Counted from the stretch's first letter, positions 7,934 to 17,134 are shown. The stretch: DNA of 64,000 bases from Shewanella schlegeliana (GCF_016765635.1 NZ_JAESVD010000015.1:1-64000), one strand, 5' to 3'. Numbers and translations: made by a program. Notes: generated by a model not told the origin, from the letters alone.

Positions 7934-9037
7934 CTAGCTCCTCTTTAGTCTTATGTAACCACCAGGGACTGCAGAAATCCAACCCTGCAGCTCGAGTTCA
8001 AGCAATTGCTCTAATACTAGCTCTATGGTTTTTCCACTATGCTCGACTACATCATCTATTGTTGTAGCCTCATAGCCTACACTAGCTAACAGCGAGGAAA
8101 ATGGCAAATCAGAAGCGTTCTCCCCCCCTATATGGTGACGAGCCTTAAGTTCTTCAAGGTGAAAATGCGATAAAGCGGTAACTTCTTCCAAAATATCACT
8201 AACAGACTCGACTAACTTAGCGCCATCACGCAACAATTGATGACAACCCTCACTCTGCTCACTAAGCACACTTCCCGGAACTGCAAATACCTCTCTCCCT
8301 TGTTCATTAGCCAACCTAGCCGTGATCAATGAGCCACTTTTCAGGGTTGCTTCAACCACCAAGGTTCCTATAGTTAGACCGCTAATGATGCGATTTCGTT
8401 TCGGAAAATTACCAGAATATGGTTTAACGTTGGGCCAAAACTCACTAACAATACAGCCATCTTTTTGAATATCATTATAAATGTGACGATGCCTCTTGGG
8501 GTAGATAACATCGACTCCAGTCCCCAGAACGGCAACACTAGGCTTATCAATATCGATAGCTGCTTGATGGGCTGAACCATCGATACCTAAGGCCATCCCA
8601 CTGGTTATGCCAATACTATTTATCGCCAGCTCTGTCGCTAATTGATAAGTCACTCTTAAGCCGCCAGGCGTTGCCCGCCGACTACCGACAATGGCAAGAC
8701 TGGGAAACAGCAAGGCATCTCGGTTACCTTTTAAAAAAAGCAATGGTGGCGGATCGTTAATCTGTTTCAACAGTGGTGGATAATGGAGGTCATCAAAACA
8801 GATAAGGTGATGATTGTCTTCGGCTTGCTGCCACCCCAAAGCCGCATCAACTAAAGCATGATCTGGAGATAAGTGAGATTGTAGTAACGACTCTGGTAAA
8901 GGCAGTGCTTGTGGCTCATGCGTCAATCTTTGCCTTAATTCGGCTACATCCATGTAATTTATCAGTTGTTTAACCCGAGCCGGTCCTAGCCCAGATACTG
9001 CAGAAACAACTAGCCAATCGACCAGTGTATCGTTAAT
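7934..9037 (-). CDS. dprA: DNA-processing protein DprA
   Basis: DprA/Smf loads RecA on incoming single-stranded DNA during transformation. The Rossmann-like core carries GSRRATPGG, ITSGMALGIDGSAH, LGTGVDVIYP and KSGSLITARLANEQGR, followed by a C-terminal winged-helix domain. The first in-frame ATG (8953) is too late: codons upstream of it still encode the conserved DWLVVSAVSGLGPARVKQLI. No ATG, GTG or TTG is in frame before the TAG at the next stop. The best start is ATT at 9037-9035, with AAAGGGA (9050-9044) 6 nt upstream, giving 367 aa. The gene is sure; the start codon is inferred. Confidence 0.9.
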   Translation of the reverse strand: MNDTLVDWLVVSAVSGLGPARVKQLINYMDVAELRQRLTHEPQALPLPESLLQSHLSPDHALVDAALGWQQAEDNHHLICFDDLHYPPLLKQINDPPPLLFLKGNRDALLFPSLAIVGSRRATPGGLRVTYQLATELAINSIGITSGMALGIDGSAHQAAIDIDKPSVAVLGTGVDVIYPKRHRHIYNDIQKDGCIVSEFWPNVKPYSGNFPKRNRIISGLTIGTLVVEATLKSGSLITARLANEQGREVFAVPGSVLSEQSEGCHQLLRDGAKLVESVSDILEEVTALSHFHLEELKARHHIGGENASDLPFSSLLASVGYEATTIDDVVEHSGKTIELVLEQLLELELQGWISAVPGGYIRLKRS

Positions 9038-9057
9038 AGTTCGTCCCTTTAAAAGTG

Positions 9058-9082
9058 CGATGCAACCATTAAGGTTGCATCG
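9058..9082 (-). terminator. hairpin after the LysM gene
   Basis: A 10-bp stem CGATGCAACC / GGTTGCATCG with a 5-nt loop lies 27 nt beyond the LysM stop codon. It is followed on the minus strand by CACTTTTAAAGG, a short T-run. It probably terminates the LysM transcript, and sits just upstream of the dprA ribosome site. Confidence 0.6.
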
Positions 9083-9108
9083 AAAGAAACACTATAACTA
9101 ACTCTAGC

Positions 9109-10209
9109 CTACTCACTGCGGATCAGCGAATCGGGAATCGCCAGCTTGTCGGCGACTCGTACTGGCCGCTCATTGACTAAGATAATCCCCATACTGGTTT
9201 TATCGAACACTTTAAATACCATCAATTTGCCACGATAAAGATCGGGCATCTTAACAGCGCTGTCGGAAGAGATATTAGCTAGCATCTTCTCATAACGATT
9301 TCGTTCGTGAGGCTGTACAGGTATACCATCACCGTCTATAACAACGACCTTGCCATCTTTAAAGATAGAAAACACATGCCCAGGCTCAAGCCCATCGGTC
9401 GCTCCCCTGTCTAAATAGACCACATCACGTTTACCCATCTCACGAATATCTTTACCCGAGGCGAGTACTGTCGTTGGTACGTCGATTTCTGCAGCCTTAG
9501 GCATAAAATAGGCTGACATTAGTGAGTCATCTTCGATGGGTAATACCCGATAGCCTGCCGATGTCTCCTGCAAGCTACTGAGCAGCTCTACTTTAGAGAT
9601 AGATCCTGACTCCACCACTCGACCACTGGCAGACAAGATCACCTCTAAACCTAAATTTTCACCATCGCTATTCTGAAAAGTGCGGCCATCGGTATAAACA
9701 CCTAATTTATCACCGACAGTAAGCTCACCTTGGACATAGATAATGTCAGAAATCACATGGAACTGAGAGGGACTTTCTCCTCCCATCACTTTCGGCTGAG
9801 ACTCATACCACTGTTCATCGACCACACGATTTTGTAATAGATAAGGACGAATTAAGGAGAGATCGATTGCAGGGATAGCACCATCTTTCGGTGAAATACG
9901 TCCCTCAGGACTCTTTCGAATATGGGGCTTAACCACCAGACGAGGCTCACCATCAATAAAGACCAAAGTGAGCCTGTCACCAGGATAAATAAGGTGCGGA
10001 TTAGCCACTTGTGGGTTTGCCCCCCAAAGCTTAGGCCAGCGCCAAGGATCATTCAGGAAAGACGCCGAAATATCCCAAAGGGTATCGCCTTTCTTAACCA
10101 CATAAGAATCGGGATGCCCCGACTTCAAGGTTAGCGTATCGGCAAATACGGAGGTGCAACCAATTATGAGTGAAGCAAGTAATATTAACCGTTTCATCTG
10201 GGTATCCAT
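9109..10209 (-). CDS. LysM-domain exported protein
   Basis: A 366-aa protein with an N-terminal signal peptide (KRLILLASLIIGCTSVFA) and one LysM domain (~36-83: SYVVKKGDTLWDISASFL..NPHLIYPGDRL). LysM binds peptidoglycan GlcNAc, so the protein is expected in the periplasm on the cell wall. The remaining ~280 residues resemble the long LysM proteins encoded next to dprA in many gammaproteobacteria; their role is unknown. Two starts are possible, the ATG at 10209 or the ATG four codons later; neither has a strong ribosome site. It diverges from def. Confidence 0.88.
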   Translation of the reverse strand: MDTQMKRLILLASLIIGCTSVFADTLTLKSGHPDSYVVKKGDTLWDISASFLNDPWRWPKLWGANPQVANPHLIYPGDRLTLVFIDGEPRLVVKPHIRKSPEGRISPKDGAIPAIDLSLIRPYLLQNRVVDEQWYESQPKVMGGESPSQFHVISDIIYVQGELTVGDKLGVYTDGRTFQNSDGENLGLEVILSASGRVVESGSISKVELLSSLQETSAGYRVLPIEDDSLMSAYFMPKAAEIDVPTTVLASGKDIREMGKRDVVYLDRGATDGLEPGHVFSIFKDGKVVVIDGDGIPVQPHERNRYEKMLANISSDSAVKMPDLYRGKLMVFKVFDKTSMGIILVNERPVRVADKLAIPDSLIRSE

Positions 10210-10278
10210 GCTATTTGCTCTTTTATTAGAGTAATAAGTAGAGCTTTTGCTGTTATTGAATGCCGCTAACGACTAAAA

Positions 10279-10306
10279 TTGAGCCATTAGCCAAAGTCAG
10301 TATAAC
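10279..10306 (+). promoter_or_regulatory. candidate promoter of the def operon
   Basis: TTGAGC (10279-10284), a 16-bp spacer and TATAAC (10301-10306) lie 40 nt before the def start, in the gap shared with the divergent LysM gene. Match and spacing are reasonable, but no other evidence supports it. Confidence 0.4.
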
Positions 10307-10346
10307 CAACTGACTCAGATTTGACAGACTTGTTAAGAGTTTAGGT

Positions 10347-10859
10347 ATGAGTTTATTAAAAGTTTTACAGTTTCCAGATGAGAGATTACGCACTGTTGCC
10401 AAGCCGATAACAGAGTTTAACCCTGCACTTCAAACACAGATCGACAATATGTTCGAAACTATGTACGAAGAAAAGGGAATTGGTCTTGCGGCAACACAGG
10501 TCGATTATCACCATCAACTTATTGTGATGGACCTTCAAGATGAAGTTGAACGCCCAAAAGTGTTCATCAATCTAGAGATCACAGCCAAAAGTGGTGAATT
10601 TTCGAACGAAGAGGGTTGCCTGTCTGTGCCAGGTATTTACGCCAAAGTCGACCGTGCCGAATTTGTTACCATTAAGGCACTCGATCGTGACGGCAAAGAG
10701 TTTACCTTGGAAGCCGATGGGTTGTTTGCTATCTGCTTACAGCATGAATTAGATCATCTAGCAGGCAAGCTGTTTGTTGACTACTTGTCACCACTCAAGC
10801 GCCAGCGTATCAAACAGAAGCTGGAAAAAGCGGCTCGCCTCGAAGCTAAACAAGGATAA
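10347..10859 (+). CDS. def: peptide deformylase
   Basis: A 170-aa peptide deformylase, which removes the formyl group from nascent proteins. All three family motifs are intact: GIGLAATQ (44-51), EGCLS (89-93, metal ligand Cys91) and HELDH (133-137, ligands His133 and His137, catalytic Glu134). It is first in def-fmt-rsmB-trkA-trkH. The next gene, fmt, adds the same formyl group to initiator tRNA and uses a ribosome site overlapping the def stop codon. Confidence 0.98.
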   Translation: MSLLKVLQFPDERLRTVAKPITEFNPALQTQIDNMFETMYEEKGIGLAATQVDYHHQLIVMDLQDEVERPKVFINLEITAKSGEFSNEEGCLSVPGIYAKVDRAEFVTIKALDRDGKEFTLEADGLFAICLQHELDHLAGKLFVDYLSPLKRQRIKQKLEKAARLEAKQG

Positions 10860-10863
10860 ATCT

Positions 10864-11829
10864 TTGAAACCATTAAATGTCATTTTTGCAGGAACACCTG
10901 ACTTTGCTGCACGCCATCTTCAAGCGCTAATCGACTCAGAGCACAACGTAATTGCAGTATATACCCAACCAGATAGACCCGCTGGCCGTGGTAAGAAATT
11001 ACAAGCAAGCCCAGTCAAAGCGTTAGCCCTTGAAAATGACATCGCAGTTTTTCAGCCAAAGTCGCTACGTGACGAAGACGCGCAAGCCGAGCTTGCTTCG
11101 CTAAACGCCGACATTATGGTTGTTGTGGCTTACGGGCTTATCTTGCCAAAAGTGGTGCTCGACACTCCACGCCTAGGTTGCATCAATGTGCACGGTTCAA
11201 TCTTGCCACGCTGGCGTGGTGCGGCGCCGATTCAACGCGCGCTATGGGCTGGCGACAGCGAAACAGGCGTCACCATCATGCAGATGGATATCGGCCTAGA
11301 TACTGGCGATATGCTGTTAAAAACACAGCTTAAAATTGAAGACAGTGACACATCCGCAACCCTTTATGAAAAGCTTGCAGAGCAAGGCCCAACCGCTTTA
11401 GTTGAAGCACTTGCTGGCATAGCAGAAGATCGTTTACCTGCAGAGAAGCAAGATGAAAGCCTAGCCAACTATGCAGAGAAGCTATCAAAAGAGGAAGCAC
11501 GCTTAGATTGGTCTAAATCGGCAACAGCCCTATGGCGTGAAATCCGTGCCTTTAATCCGTGGCCAGTGAGCCACTACGATCACGAAGGCAACACCATCAA
11601 GGTATGGCAAAGTCATGTCAGTGATGAAACCAGTTCAAAGCAGCCTGGAACGATTCTATCTGCTGACAAAAATGGCATTAGCATCGCAACTGGCGAAGGT
11701 GTGTTAACCATCACCCAGATGCAACTTCCAGGTAAGAAGCCTTTAAGCGTTGCCGACATCCTAAATGCAAGAGGCGACTGGTTTACTCCGGGAACCCTAC
11801 TTGCTGGTACAGATAACCTAGAGGCTTAA
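10864..11829 (+). CDS. fmt: methionyl-tRNA formyltransferase
   Basis: A 321-aa Fmt, which transfers formyl from 10-formyl-THF to Met-tRNA-fMet. The start is a TTG (10864) preceded by AAGGA (10852-10856), so the protein begins MKPLNVIFAGTPDF; the in-frame ATG further upstream lies inside def and has no such site. Catalytic residues Asn108, His110 and Asp146 are visible in INVHGSILPRWRGAAPIQ and MDIGLDTGD. The C-terminal OB-like tRNA-binding domain is complete. It follows def by 4 nt. Confidence 0.97.
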   Translation: MKPLNVIFAGTPDFAARHLQALIDSEHNVIAVYTQPDRPAGRGKKLQASPVKALALENDIAVFQPKSLRDEDAQAELASLNADIMVVVAYGLILPKVVLDTPRLGCINVHGSILPRWRGAAPIQRALWAGDSETGVTIMQMDIGLDTGDMLLKTQLKIEDSDTSATLYEKLAEQGPTALVEALAGIAEDRLPAEKQDESLANYAEKLSKEEARLDWSKSATALWREIRAFNPWPVSHYDHEGNTIKVWQSHVSDETSSKQPGTILSADKNGISIATGEGVLTITQMQLPGKKPLSVADILNARGDWFTPGTLLAGTDNLEA

Positions 11830-11835
11830 TCGCTA

Positions 11836-13116
11836 ATGAATTTAAGAGCTTTGGCCGCTAAGGTCATTTTCCAAGTGCTAGAAAAAGGTGTGTCACTTTC
11901 AGTGGCTCTGCCTGAACAGCAGAAGCATTTAGACAGTGGAAAAGATAAGGCGCTACTTGCCGAGCTTTGCTACGGTGTGATGCGCCATTTGCCACAACTC
12001 GACAAGCAAGTCAGTGATTGCATGAGTAAGCAGATGAAGGGGAAGCAACGCATCGTCCACCAGCTATTGCTTGTAGGCTGCTACCAGCTTTACTTCACCC
12101 GCATTCCTAGCCATGCGGCAATATCTGAAACCGCCGAAGCCTGTCGCCAGCTAAAATTCGAAGGCCTAGTGAAGGTTGTCAACGGTGTCTTACGTAACAT
12201 TCAGCGCCAAGAGAAGCCTTTATCGACCGAAAACGACACCTTGGCCTATAACACCCCAGCTTGGATCATTAAGCGCTTAAAAGAGGCTTACCCAGAAAAC
12301 TGGCAAGCAGTTATTGAGCAAAGCCATGAACGCCCGCCTATGTGGCTGCGTAACAACCAGCAATCTCAAACAAGAGAGACCTACCTACAAGCACTTGCAG
12401 GTATGGAGATCGAGGCTCAAGCAGGTAATAGCCCCGACTCAATCCTATTAAGCAGTCCACGAGATGTGATGCAGCTACCGGGTTTTGAAACGGGCGCAGC
12501 ATCTGTGCAAGATGGCGCAGCCCAGTGGGCAGCCACATTGCTGGCACCACAAGGTGATGAGCTAGTACTCGATGCTTGTGCCGCTCCCGGCGGTAAAAGC
12601 TGTCATCTATTGGAACTGGCACCAAACATCAAGCTAGTAGCGGTAGATTTTGATGCCAAGCGTCTAGAGCGTGTACAACAAAACCTAGATAGATTGTCAC
12701 TCAAAGCTGAGTTAGTACATGGTGATGCCGCCAATATTGATTCATGGTGGCATGGTGAGAAATTTGACCGTATTCTGCTAGATGCGCCCTGCTCAGCAAC
12801 GGGGGTTATCCGCCGCCATCCAGATATTAAGTGGCTGAGAAAGAACAACGACATCGAAGAGTTAGCGCAGTTACAGTCGCAAATTTTCGATCATTGCTGG
12901 AAGTGGCTAAAGCCTGGTGGCACACTCTTATATGCCACATGTTCGATTTTGCCACAGGAAAATAAAGATCAAGTCAGTGCCTTCTTAGCCAGAACACCCG
13001 ATGCGACCTTAGTGCCTATCGAAGAGCAAGCTAACCCAGACGATATCGGTTGGCAGATTGTTCCCGGCCAAGACAACATGGACGGCTTTTATTACGCTCG
13101 CCTAGTGAAGGATTAG
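11836..13116 (+). CDS. rsmB: 16S rRNA (cytosine967-C5)-methyltransferase
   Basis: A 426-aa RsmB (Sun/Fmu), which methylates C967 of 16S rRNA. It has an N-terminal NusB-like RNA-binding domain (~1-140) and a Rossmann methyltransferase domain. SAM motif I is DACAAPGGK from D246. The two cysteines of m5C methyltransferases are visible: C319 in DAPCSATG and C369 in YATCSILPQEN. It is spaced 6 nt after fmt and 7 nt before trkA, in the order seen in E. coli. Confidence 0.97.
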   Translation: MNLRALAAKVIFQVLEKGVSLSVALPEQQKHLDSGKDKALLAELCYGVMRHLPQLDKQVSDCMSKQMKGKQRIVHQLLLVGCYQLYFTRIPSHAAISETAEACRQLKFEGLVKVVNGVLRNIQRQEKPLSTENDTLAYNTPAWIIKRLKEAYPENWQAVIEQSHERPPMWLRNNQQSQTRETYLQALAGMEIEAQAGNSPDSILLSSPRDVMQLPGFETGAASVQDGAAQWAATLLAPQGDELVLDACAAPGGKSCHLLELAPNIKLVAVDFDAKRLERVQQNLDRLSLKAELVHGDAANIDSWWHGEKFDRILLDAPCSATGVIRRHPDIKWLRKNNDIEELAQLQSQIFDHCWKWLKPGGTLLYATCSILPQENKDQVSAFLARTPDATLVPIEEQANPDDIGWQIVPGQDNMDGFYYARLVKD

Positions 13117-13123
13117 TACGGCA

Positions 13124-14533
13124 ATGAAAATTATCATTTTGGGTGCAGGACAAGTTGGCGGCACATTAGCCGAAAACTTAGTTGGCGAAAACAATGACAT
13201 CACTATTGTCGATAACGACAAAAACCGCCTGCGTACCTTGCAAGATAAGTACGACTTAAGGGTAGTGGTGGGTCACGGTGCTCACCCAAGTGTGTTAAAG
13301 GAGGCGGGGGCCGAAGACGCAGATATGCTGATCGCGGTCACCAATAGCGACGAATGTAATATGGCCGCCTGCCAGATTGCCTATTCACTCTATGGCACGC
13401 CGACTAAAATTGCCCGTATTCGTTCTGAGCAGTATTTAGGTCTTCGTGACAAACTGTTTATCGATAGCGAAACTAAACACGCAGACAATCGCCCTCGTGG
13501 TGGTTTCATTATCGATGAGCTAATTGCGCCAGAGCAGCTAGTTACGGCCTATATTGGCCGCTTAGTTGAATACCCAGGGGCACTACAAGTACTTGAGTTT
13601 GCCGAAGGCAGACTCAGTCTCGTTGCTGTGCGAGCCTACTATGGCGGCCCACTCGTGGGTAACGCATTAGCCGCACTGCGCGAGCATATGCCTAATATTG
13701 ATACCCGGGTTGCGGCTATCTTTAGACAAGGTCGCCCAATCATGCCCCGCGGCACCACCATTATCGAAGCCGACGACGAAGTATTCTTCGTCGCCGACAG
13801 TCGCCATGTGCGTGCGGTAATGAGTGAGATGCAAAAACTGGATAACTCTTACCGCAACATCATGATTGCAGGTGGCGGTAATATCGGTTTAGGTTTGGCT
13901 AAGCAGTTACAACGTAACCATTCGGTCAAGCTGATTGAGCGTAAACAAGAGCGCGCCGAAGAGTTATCAGAAAAGCTTGAAAACACCACGGTATTTTGTG
14001 GTGATGCATCGGATCAAGAGCTACTACTCGAAGAACATATCGATCAAACCGATGTGTTTATTGCGGTTACCAACGATGATGAAGCCAACATCATGGCAGC
14101 TTTACTCGCTAAGCGCATGGGAGCCAAAAAAGTCATGGTGCTGATTCAGCGTGAAGCCTATGTTGATATCGTACAAGAAGCTAATATCGATATTGCCATC
14201 TCACCACAACAAGCCACCATTTCAGCCCTACTGACGCATATTCGTCAAGGTGACATTTGTAACGTTTACTCACTGCGCCGTGGCGCAGCTGAAGCTATCG
14301 AAGCGATTGCTCACGGAGACTCCAACACCTCAAAGGTTGTGGGTAAGCAGATCAGCGAAATCAAATTACCACCCGGCACAACCATTGGCGCTATCGTGCG
14401 CGATGAAGAAGTATTAATGGCCCACGATAAAACCGTTATTGAACAGGGCGACCATGTCATTCTCTTCTTAGTAAACAAGAAATTCATTGGTGAAGTTGAG
14501 AAGCTGTTCCAACCGAGTGCTTTTTTCTTTTAA
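13124..14533 (+). CDS. trkA: Trk potassium uptake regulatory subunit TrkA
   Basis: A 469-aa cytosolic regulator of the Trk K+ channel, made of two tandem RCK/KTN units. Each has a nucleotide-binding Rossmann fold (GAGQVGG at 7-13 and GGGNIGLGLA near 248) followed by a TrkA-C domain. NAD(H) or ATP binding gates the TrkH partner. It is slightly longer at the C-terminus (ending PSAFFF) than E. coli TrkA. The trkH gene begins 20 nt downstream in the same operon; a second trkH lies at 17830. Confidence 0.97.
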   Translation: MKIIILGAGQVGGTLAENLVGENNDITIVDNDKNRLRTLQDKYDLRVVVGHGAHPSVLKEAGAEDADMLIAVTNSDECNMAACQIAYSLYGTPTKIARIRSEQYLGLRDKLFIDSETKHADNRPRGGFIIDELIAPEQLVTAYIGRLVEYPGALQVLEFAEGRLSLVAVRAYYGGPLVGNALAALREHMPNIDTRVAAIFRQGRPIMPRGTTIIEADDEVFFVADSRHVRAVMSEMQKLDNSYRNIMIAGGGNIGLGLAKQLQRNHSVKLIERKQERAEELSEKLENTTVFCGDASDQELLLEEHIDQTDVFIAVTNDDEANIMAALLAKRMGAKKVMVLIQREAYVDIVQEANIDIAISPQQATISALLTHIRQGDICNVYSLRRGAAEAIEAIAHGDSNTSKVVGKQISEIKLPPGTTIGAIVRDEEVLMAHDKTVIEQGDHVILFLVNKKFIGEVEKLFQPSAFFF

Positions 14534-14553
14534 AAACGTTCAGGAGCGTAATA

Positions 14554-15996
14554 TTGCTGAACTATCGTCCTTTATTGTTTATTCTGGGAGTTTTCCTGTC
14601 GACGCTCACCGCGTTTATGTTAATTCCCGGAGCCTTCGCTCTCTATTATGGCGAAGAAACAGTCGGTGCATTTATGATCTCCTCACTGGTTGCGGGCAGC
14701 GCAGCCAGCTTTTGTATGCACCAAGGCCAGAGCCGTAAACTCCATCTCAACATTCGAGATATGTTCCTTTTGACCTGTCTCACATGGCTTATCGTAAGCC
14801 TGTTTGCAGCAATGCCCTTTACTCTGTATCACGGTATCAACTATACCGATGCCTTTTTCGAAACCATGTCCGGCATAACCACAACTGGCTCTACCGTGTT
14901 ATCAGGGCTCGATACCATGGATCACAGTATTCTGATCTGGCGCTCACTGCTACAGTGGCTAGGGGGAATAGGCTTTATCGTAATGGCCGTAGCCGTGCTG
15001 CCCTTCTTAAACGTCGGTGGTATGCGACTGTTTAGAACCGAGTCTTCTGACTGGAGTGATAAAACCACCCCACGCACCCAGCATATGGCAAAGAACCTGT
15101 TTATCGTTTATTGCCTACTCACCTTCCTATGCGTATTGGCTTATCACAGCAGTGGAATGAACTGGTTTCAAGCCATCAACCATGCCATGACAACGCTATC
15201 GACAGGCGGCTACTCCACCTCAGACAAATCTATGGCTGCGTTTTCTAATCAGGCTCATTGGGTTGGCACCATCTTTATGCTTGCCGGTGGATTGCCCTTG
15301 CTGATGTTCGTCCACATGGTGCAACACAGATCTGTCGGCGTGTGGGACGATGCCCAAGTCAAAGGTTTCTTAAAGTTTGTGGTTTTTGTTTCTTGCTCAC
15401 TGGCCTTATGGCTATGGAGCACCAGAGAAATAAACCCACTCGACGCCCTACGCTTGGCCAGCTTTAATGTGGTCTCTGTGGTCACAACTACCGGGTACGG
15501 ACTGACTGATTACTCAGCATGGGGTGCATTAGCCAATATTGCCTTTCTGTTTTTAATGTTTGTCGGTAGCTGCTCAGGCTCTACTTCTGGCGGCATTAAA
15601 ATCTTCCGTTTTCAAATCGCTGGCGTAATTATGCGTGAGCAACTTAAGCAGCAGTTTCACCCAAACGGTGTTTTCAAAGAGCGTTATAACAACCACATTA
15701 TTAGAGGCGATATTGTCCGTTCGCTGGTCACTTTTATTCTGCTGTTTGTATTGGTGATAGTGCTGCTATCAATCGTGTTGGTACTCACAGGGCTCGATCC
15801 TGTCACTAGCTTCACTGGGGCAATCACCGCCGTTACCAATGTCGGCCCCGGATTAGGTAACACCATAGGCCCAGCAGGTAACTTTTCATCGCTACCCGAT
15901 GTCGCTAAATGGGCACTAGCAATAGGCATGCTACTGGGACGCTTAGAGATCTTAACCGTCGCGGTGTTGTTTCACCCTAGTTTCTGGAAGTACTAA
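14554..15996 (+). CDS. trkH: TrkH-family potassium channel subunit (partner of trkA)
   Basis: A 480-aa membrane protein of the TrkH/TrkG/KtrB family, with four M1-P-M2 repeats. The four filter segments are visible with their glycines: GITTTGSTV, TLSTGGYST, VTTTGYGLT and VTNVGPGLG. Translation starts at TTG (14554) after AGGAG (14542-14546). It is clearly diverged from the E. coli-type TrkH at 17830 (for example ESSDWSDKTTPRTQ where that one has EMPGPVKDSKMTPR). Its operon with trkA implies it is the subunit coexpressed with TrkA. Confidence 0.93.
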   Translation: MLNYRPLLFILGVFLSTLTAFMLIPGAFALYYGEETVGAFMISSLVAGSAASFCMHQGQSRKLHLNIRDMFLLTCLTWLIVSLFAAMPFTLYHGINYTDAFFETMSGITTTGSTVLSGLDTMDHSILIWRSLLQWLGGIGFIVMAVAVLPFLNVGGMRLFRTESSDWSDKTTPRTQHMAKNLFIVYCLLTFLCVLAYHSSGMNWFQAINHAMTTLSTGGYSTSDKSMAAFSNQAHWVGTIFMLAGGLPLLMFVHMVQHRSVGVWDDAQVKGFLKFVVFVSCSLALWLWSTREINPLDALRLASFNVVSVVTTTGYGLTDYSAWGALANIAFLFLMFVGSCSGSTSGGIKIFRFQIAGVIMREQLKQQFHPNGVFKERYNNHIIRGDIVRSLVTFILLFVLVIVLLSIVLVLTGLDPVTSFTGAITAVTNVGPGLGNTIGPAGNFSSLPDVAKWALAIGMLLGRLEILTVAVLFHPSFWKY

Positions 15997-16015
15997 ATCA
16001 CCAACTTTAAAATAC

Positions 16016-16043
16016 AAAAAAGCCGCATCAAATGCGGCTTTTT
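16016..16043. terminator. bidirectional terminator between trkH and the flavodoxin gene
   Basis: Stem GCCGCAT / ATGCGGC with a 3-nt loop, flanked by A-run and T-run, lies between convergent genes (stops at 15996 and 16055). It can terminate transcription in both directions. Confidence 0.88.
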
Positions 16044-16054
16044 AATTCGTATAC

Positions 16055-16594
16055 TTATTTAGCTAAGCTTACCAAGTGGTCTGCATAGACCTTCACATCA
16101 TCCCAGTCGGTGTAATCGATAACAGATTTTGGATCGGTTGGCCCATTGGTGATTTTCATGATCAATTGGATCATCATTCTGTCGTACCAGCGCCAAGCGG
16201 GGTAATCGACCTTACCAGCAATCACCTTCACATCGTTTGGCTTCCACGCTGATAGCTCAATGAACTTCTGTAGATATTTATTGTTTTCAGGCACGCGCTT
16301 TTCTGGGTTACGTGCAACTACATTGACACTAAAGAAGCTTGAGGCTTTCGCGCTTAATTCGACTTGATGTGCAGCAACGAACTCAAACACCGACTTATGA
16401 TAACTGCCGTAAAGCACGCATGCGCCAAGCGCAACAACATCATACTTAGCCCAATCGACACCTTCAGCTTTCGCCTCACTAATATGCATCATGTCACACT
16501 GGTGACCTTGACTAGCTAAGTGGTCGGCGATAGCACGGCTGATTCTGGCAGTATGGCCGCCACGTGAATAATAAAGTACCAGAACTGATTTCAT
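16055..16594 (-). CDS. HemG-like flavodoxin (paralogue 1)
   Basis: A 179-aa flavodoxin-fold protein of the menaquinone-dependent protoporphyrinogen IX dehydrogenase (HemG) type. It keeps the FMN loop YYSRGGHTARI, the long-chain insert VNVVARNPEKRVPENNKY typical of HemG, and the C-terminal TDWDDV. The start is the ATG after GGAATACAG; upstream in-frame codons are not needed for the fold. It diverges from the ArsR-type regulator at 16794 and shares its promoter region. Which paralogue does the haem step is unknown; the gene at 17175 is closer to E. coli HemG and sits in the ancestral operon, so this copy may have another substrate or condition. Confidence 0.85.
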   Translation of the reverse strand: MKSVLVLYYSRGGHTARISRAIADHLASQGHQCDMMHISEAKAEGVDWAKYDVVALGACVLYGSYHKSVFEFVAAHQVELSAKASSFFSVNVVARNPEKRVPENNKYLQKFIELSAWKPNDVKVIAGKVDYPAWRWYDRMMIQLIMKITNGPTDPKSVIDYTDWDDVKVYADHLVSLAK

Positions 16595-16751
16595 CTGTAT
16601 TCCAATTGAGGATTTGCTATTAAATCCATTGTTACAGCAAATCGCAGTTTTTAAAGGATAATGGATCACAAATTAGGTGTAGCTCATATTATCGGCATCA
16701 AAAATTGTGATAATGAGAAACCATGAGTATATTGTTTTATCAGGACATCTC

Positions 16752-16769
16752 AATTAGAATAAACTAATT
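16752..16769. promoter_or_regulatory. AT-rich dyad, candidate ArsR-family operator
   Basis: AATTAG-N6-CTAATT, a perfect 6+6 inverted repeat, lies 24 nt before the regulator's start and in the gap shared with the divergent flavodoxin gene. AT-rich dyads containing ATTAG/CTAAT are typical operators of HlyU/BigR-type regulators. The binding is inferred. Confidence 0.45.
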
Positions 16770-16793
16770 AAAGGCGATGGAGTAAGTAACCGT

Positions 16794-17102
16794 ATGCAAA
16801 AAGAAATCGATGCCAGTGCAATGGTCACCAATGCCGAGAGCGCAGCAAAATGGCTTAAGGCTATCGCGAATCCATATCGGTTAATGATTCTGTGCTTGTT
16901 ACTGGATAAAGAGTTAAGCGTAACCGAATTAAATAAAACAGTTCCCCTTAGCCAATCAGCACTATCACAACATTTAGCAGTGCTGCGCTCAGAAGACCTA
17001 GTTGCAACCCGCAAGAGCTCACAAGTGGTCTACTACACATTAAAGAATGAGCAGGTCACCGAAGTTATTTCTATTCTGCATCGCAAGTATTGCGCCGCCT
17101 AA
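16794..17102 (+). CDS. ArsR-family redox/sulfide-responsive regulator (HlyU-like)
   Basis: A 102-aa winged-helix repressor of the ArsR/SmtB family. It lacks the metal-binding ELCVC motif in its recognition helix but has two cysteines, C34 (MILCLLLDKELS) and C100 (RKYCAA). These are the positions of the dithiol pair in HlyU, BigR, SqrR and YgaV, which sense reactive sulfur or oxidants by forming a disulfide or polysulfide bridge. The recognition helix SQSALSQHLAVLR is nearly that of HlyU. It stands between two HemG-like genes and diverges from the first, so it may regulate that one. The target is inferred. Confidence 0.88.
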   Translation: MQKEIDASAMVTNAESAAKWLKAIANPYRLMILCLLLDKELSVTELNKTVPLSQSALSQHLAVLRSEDLVATRKSSQVVYYTLKNEQVTEVISILHRKYCAA

Positions 17103-17134
17103 GAGATCACCTTTAGAGCCAAGTTAAAATAGAG

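Noticed and set aside
16559..16575. CACGTG core in the HemG-like gene
   Set aside because: Only the six central bases match parS; flanks do not fit.
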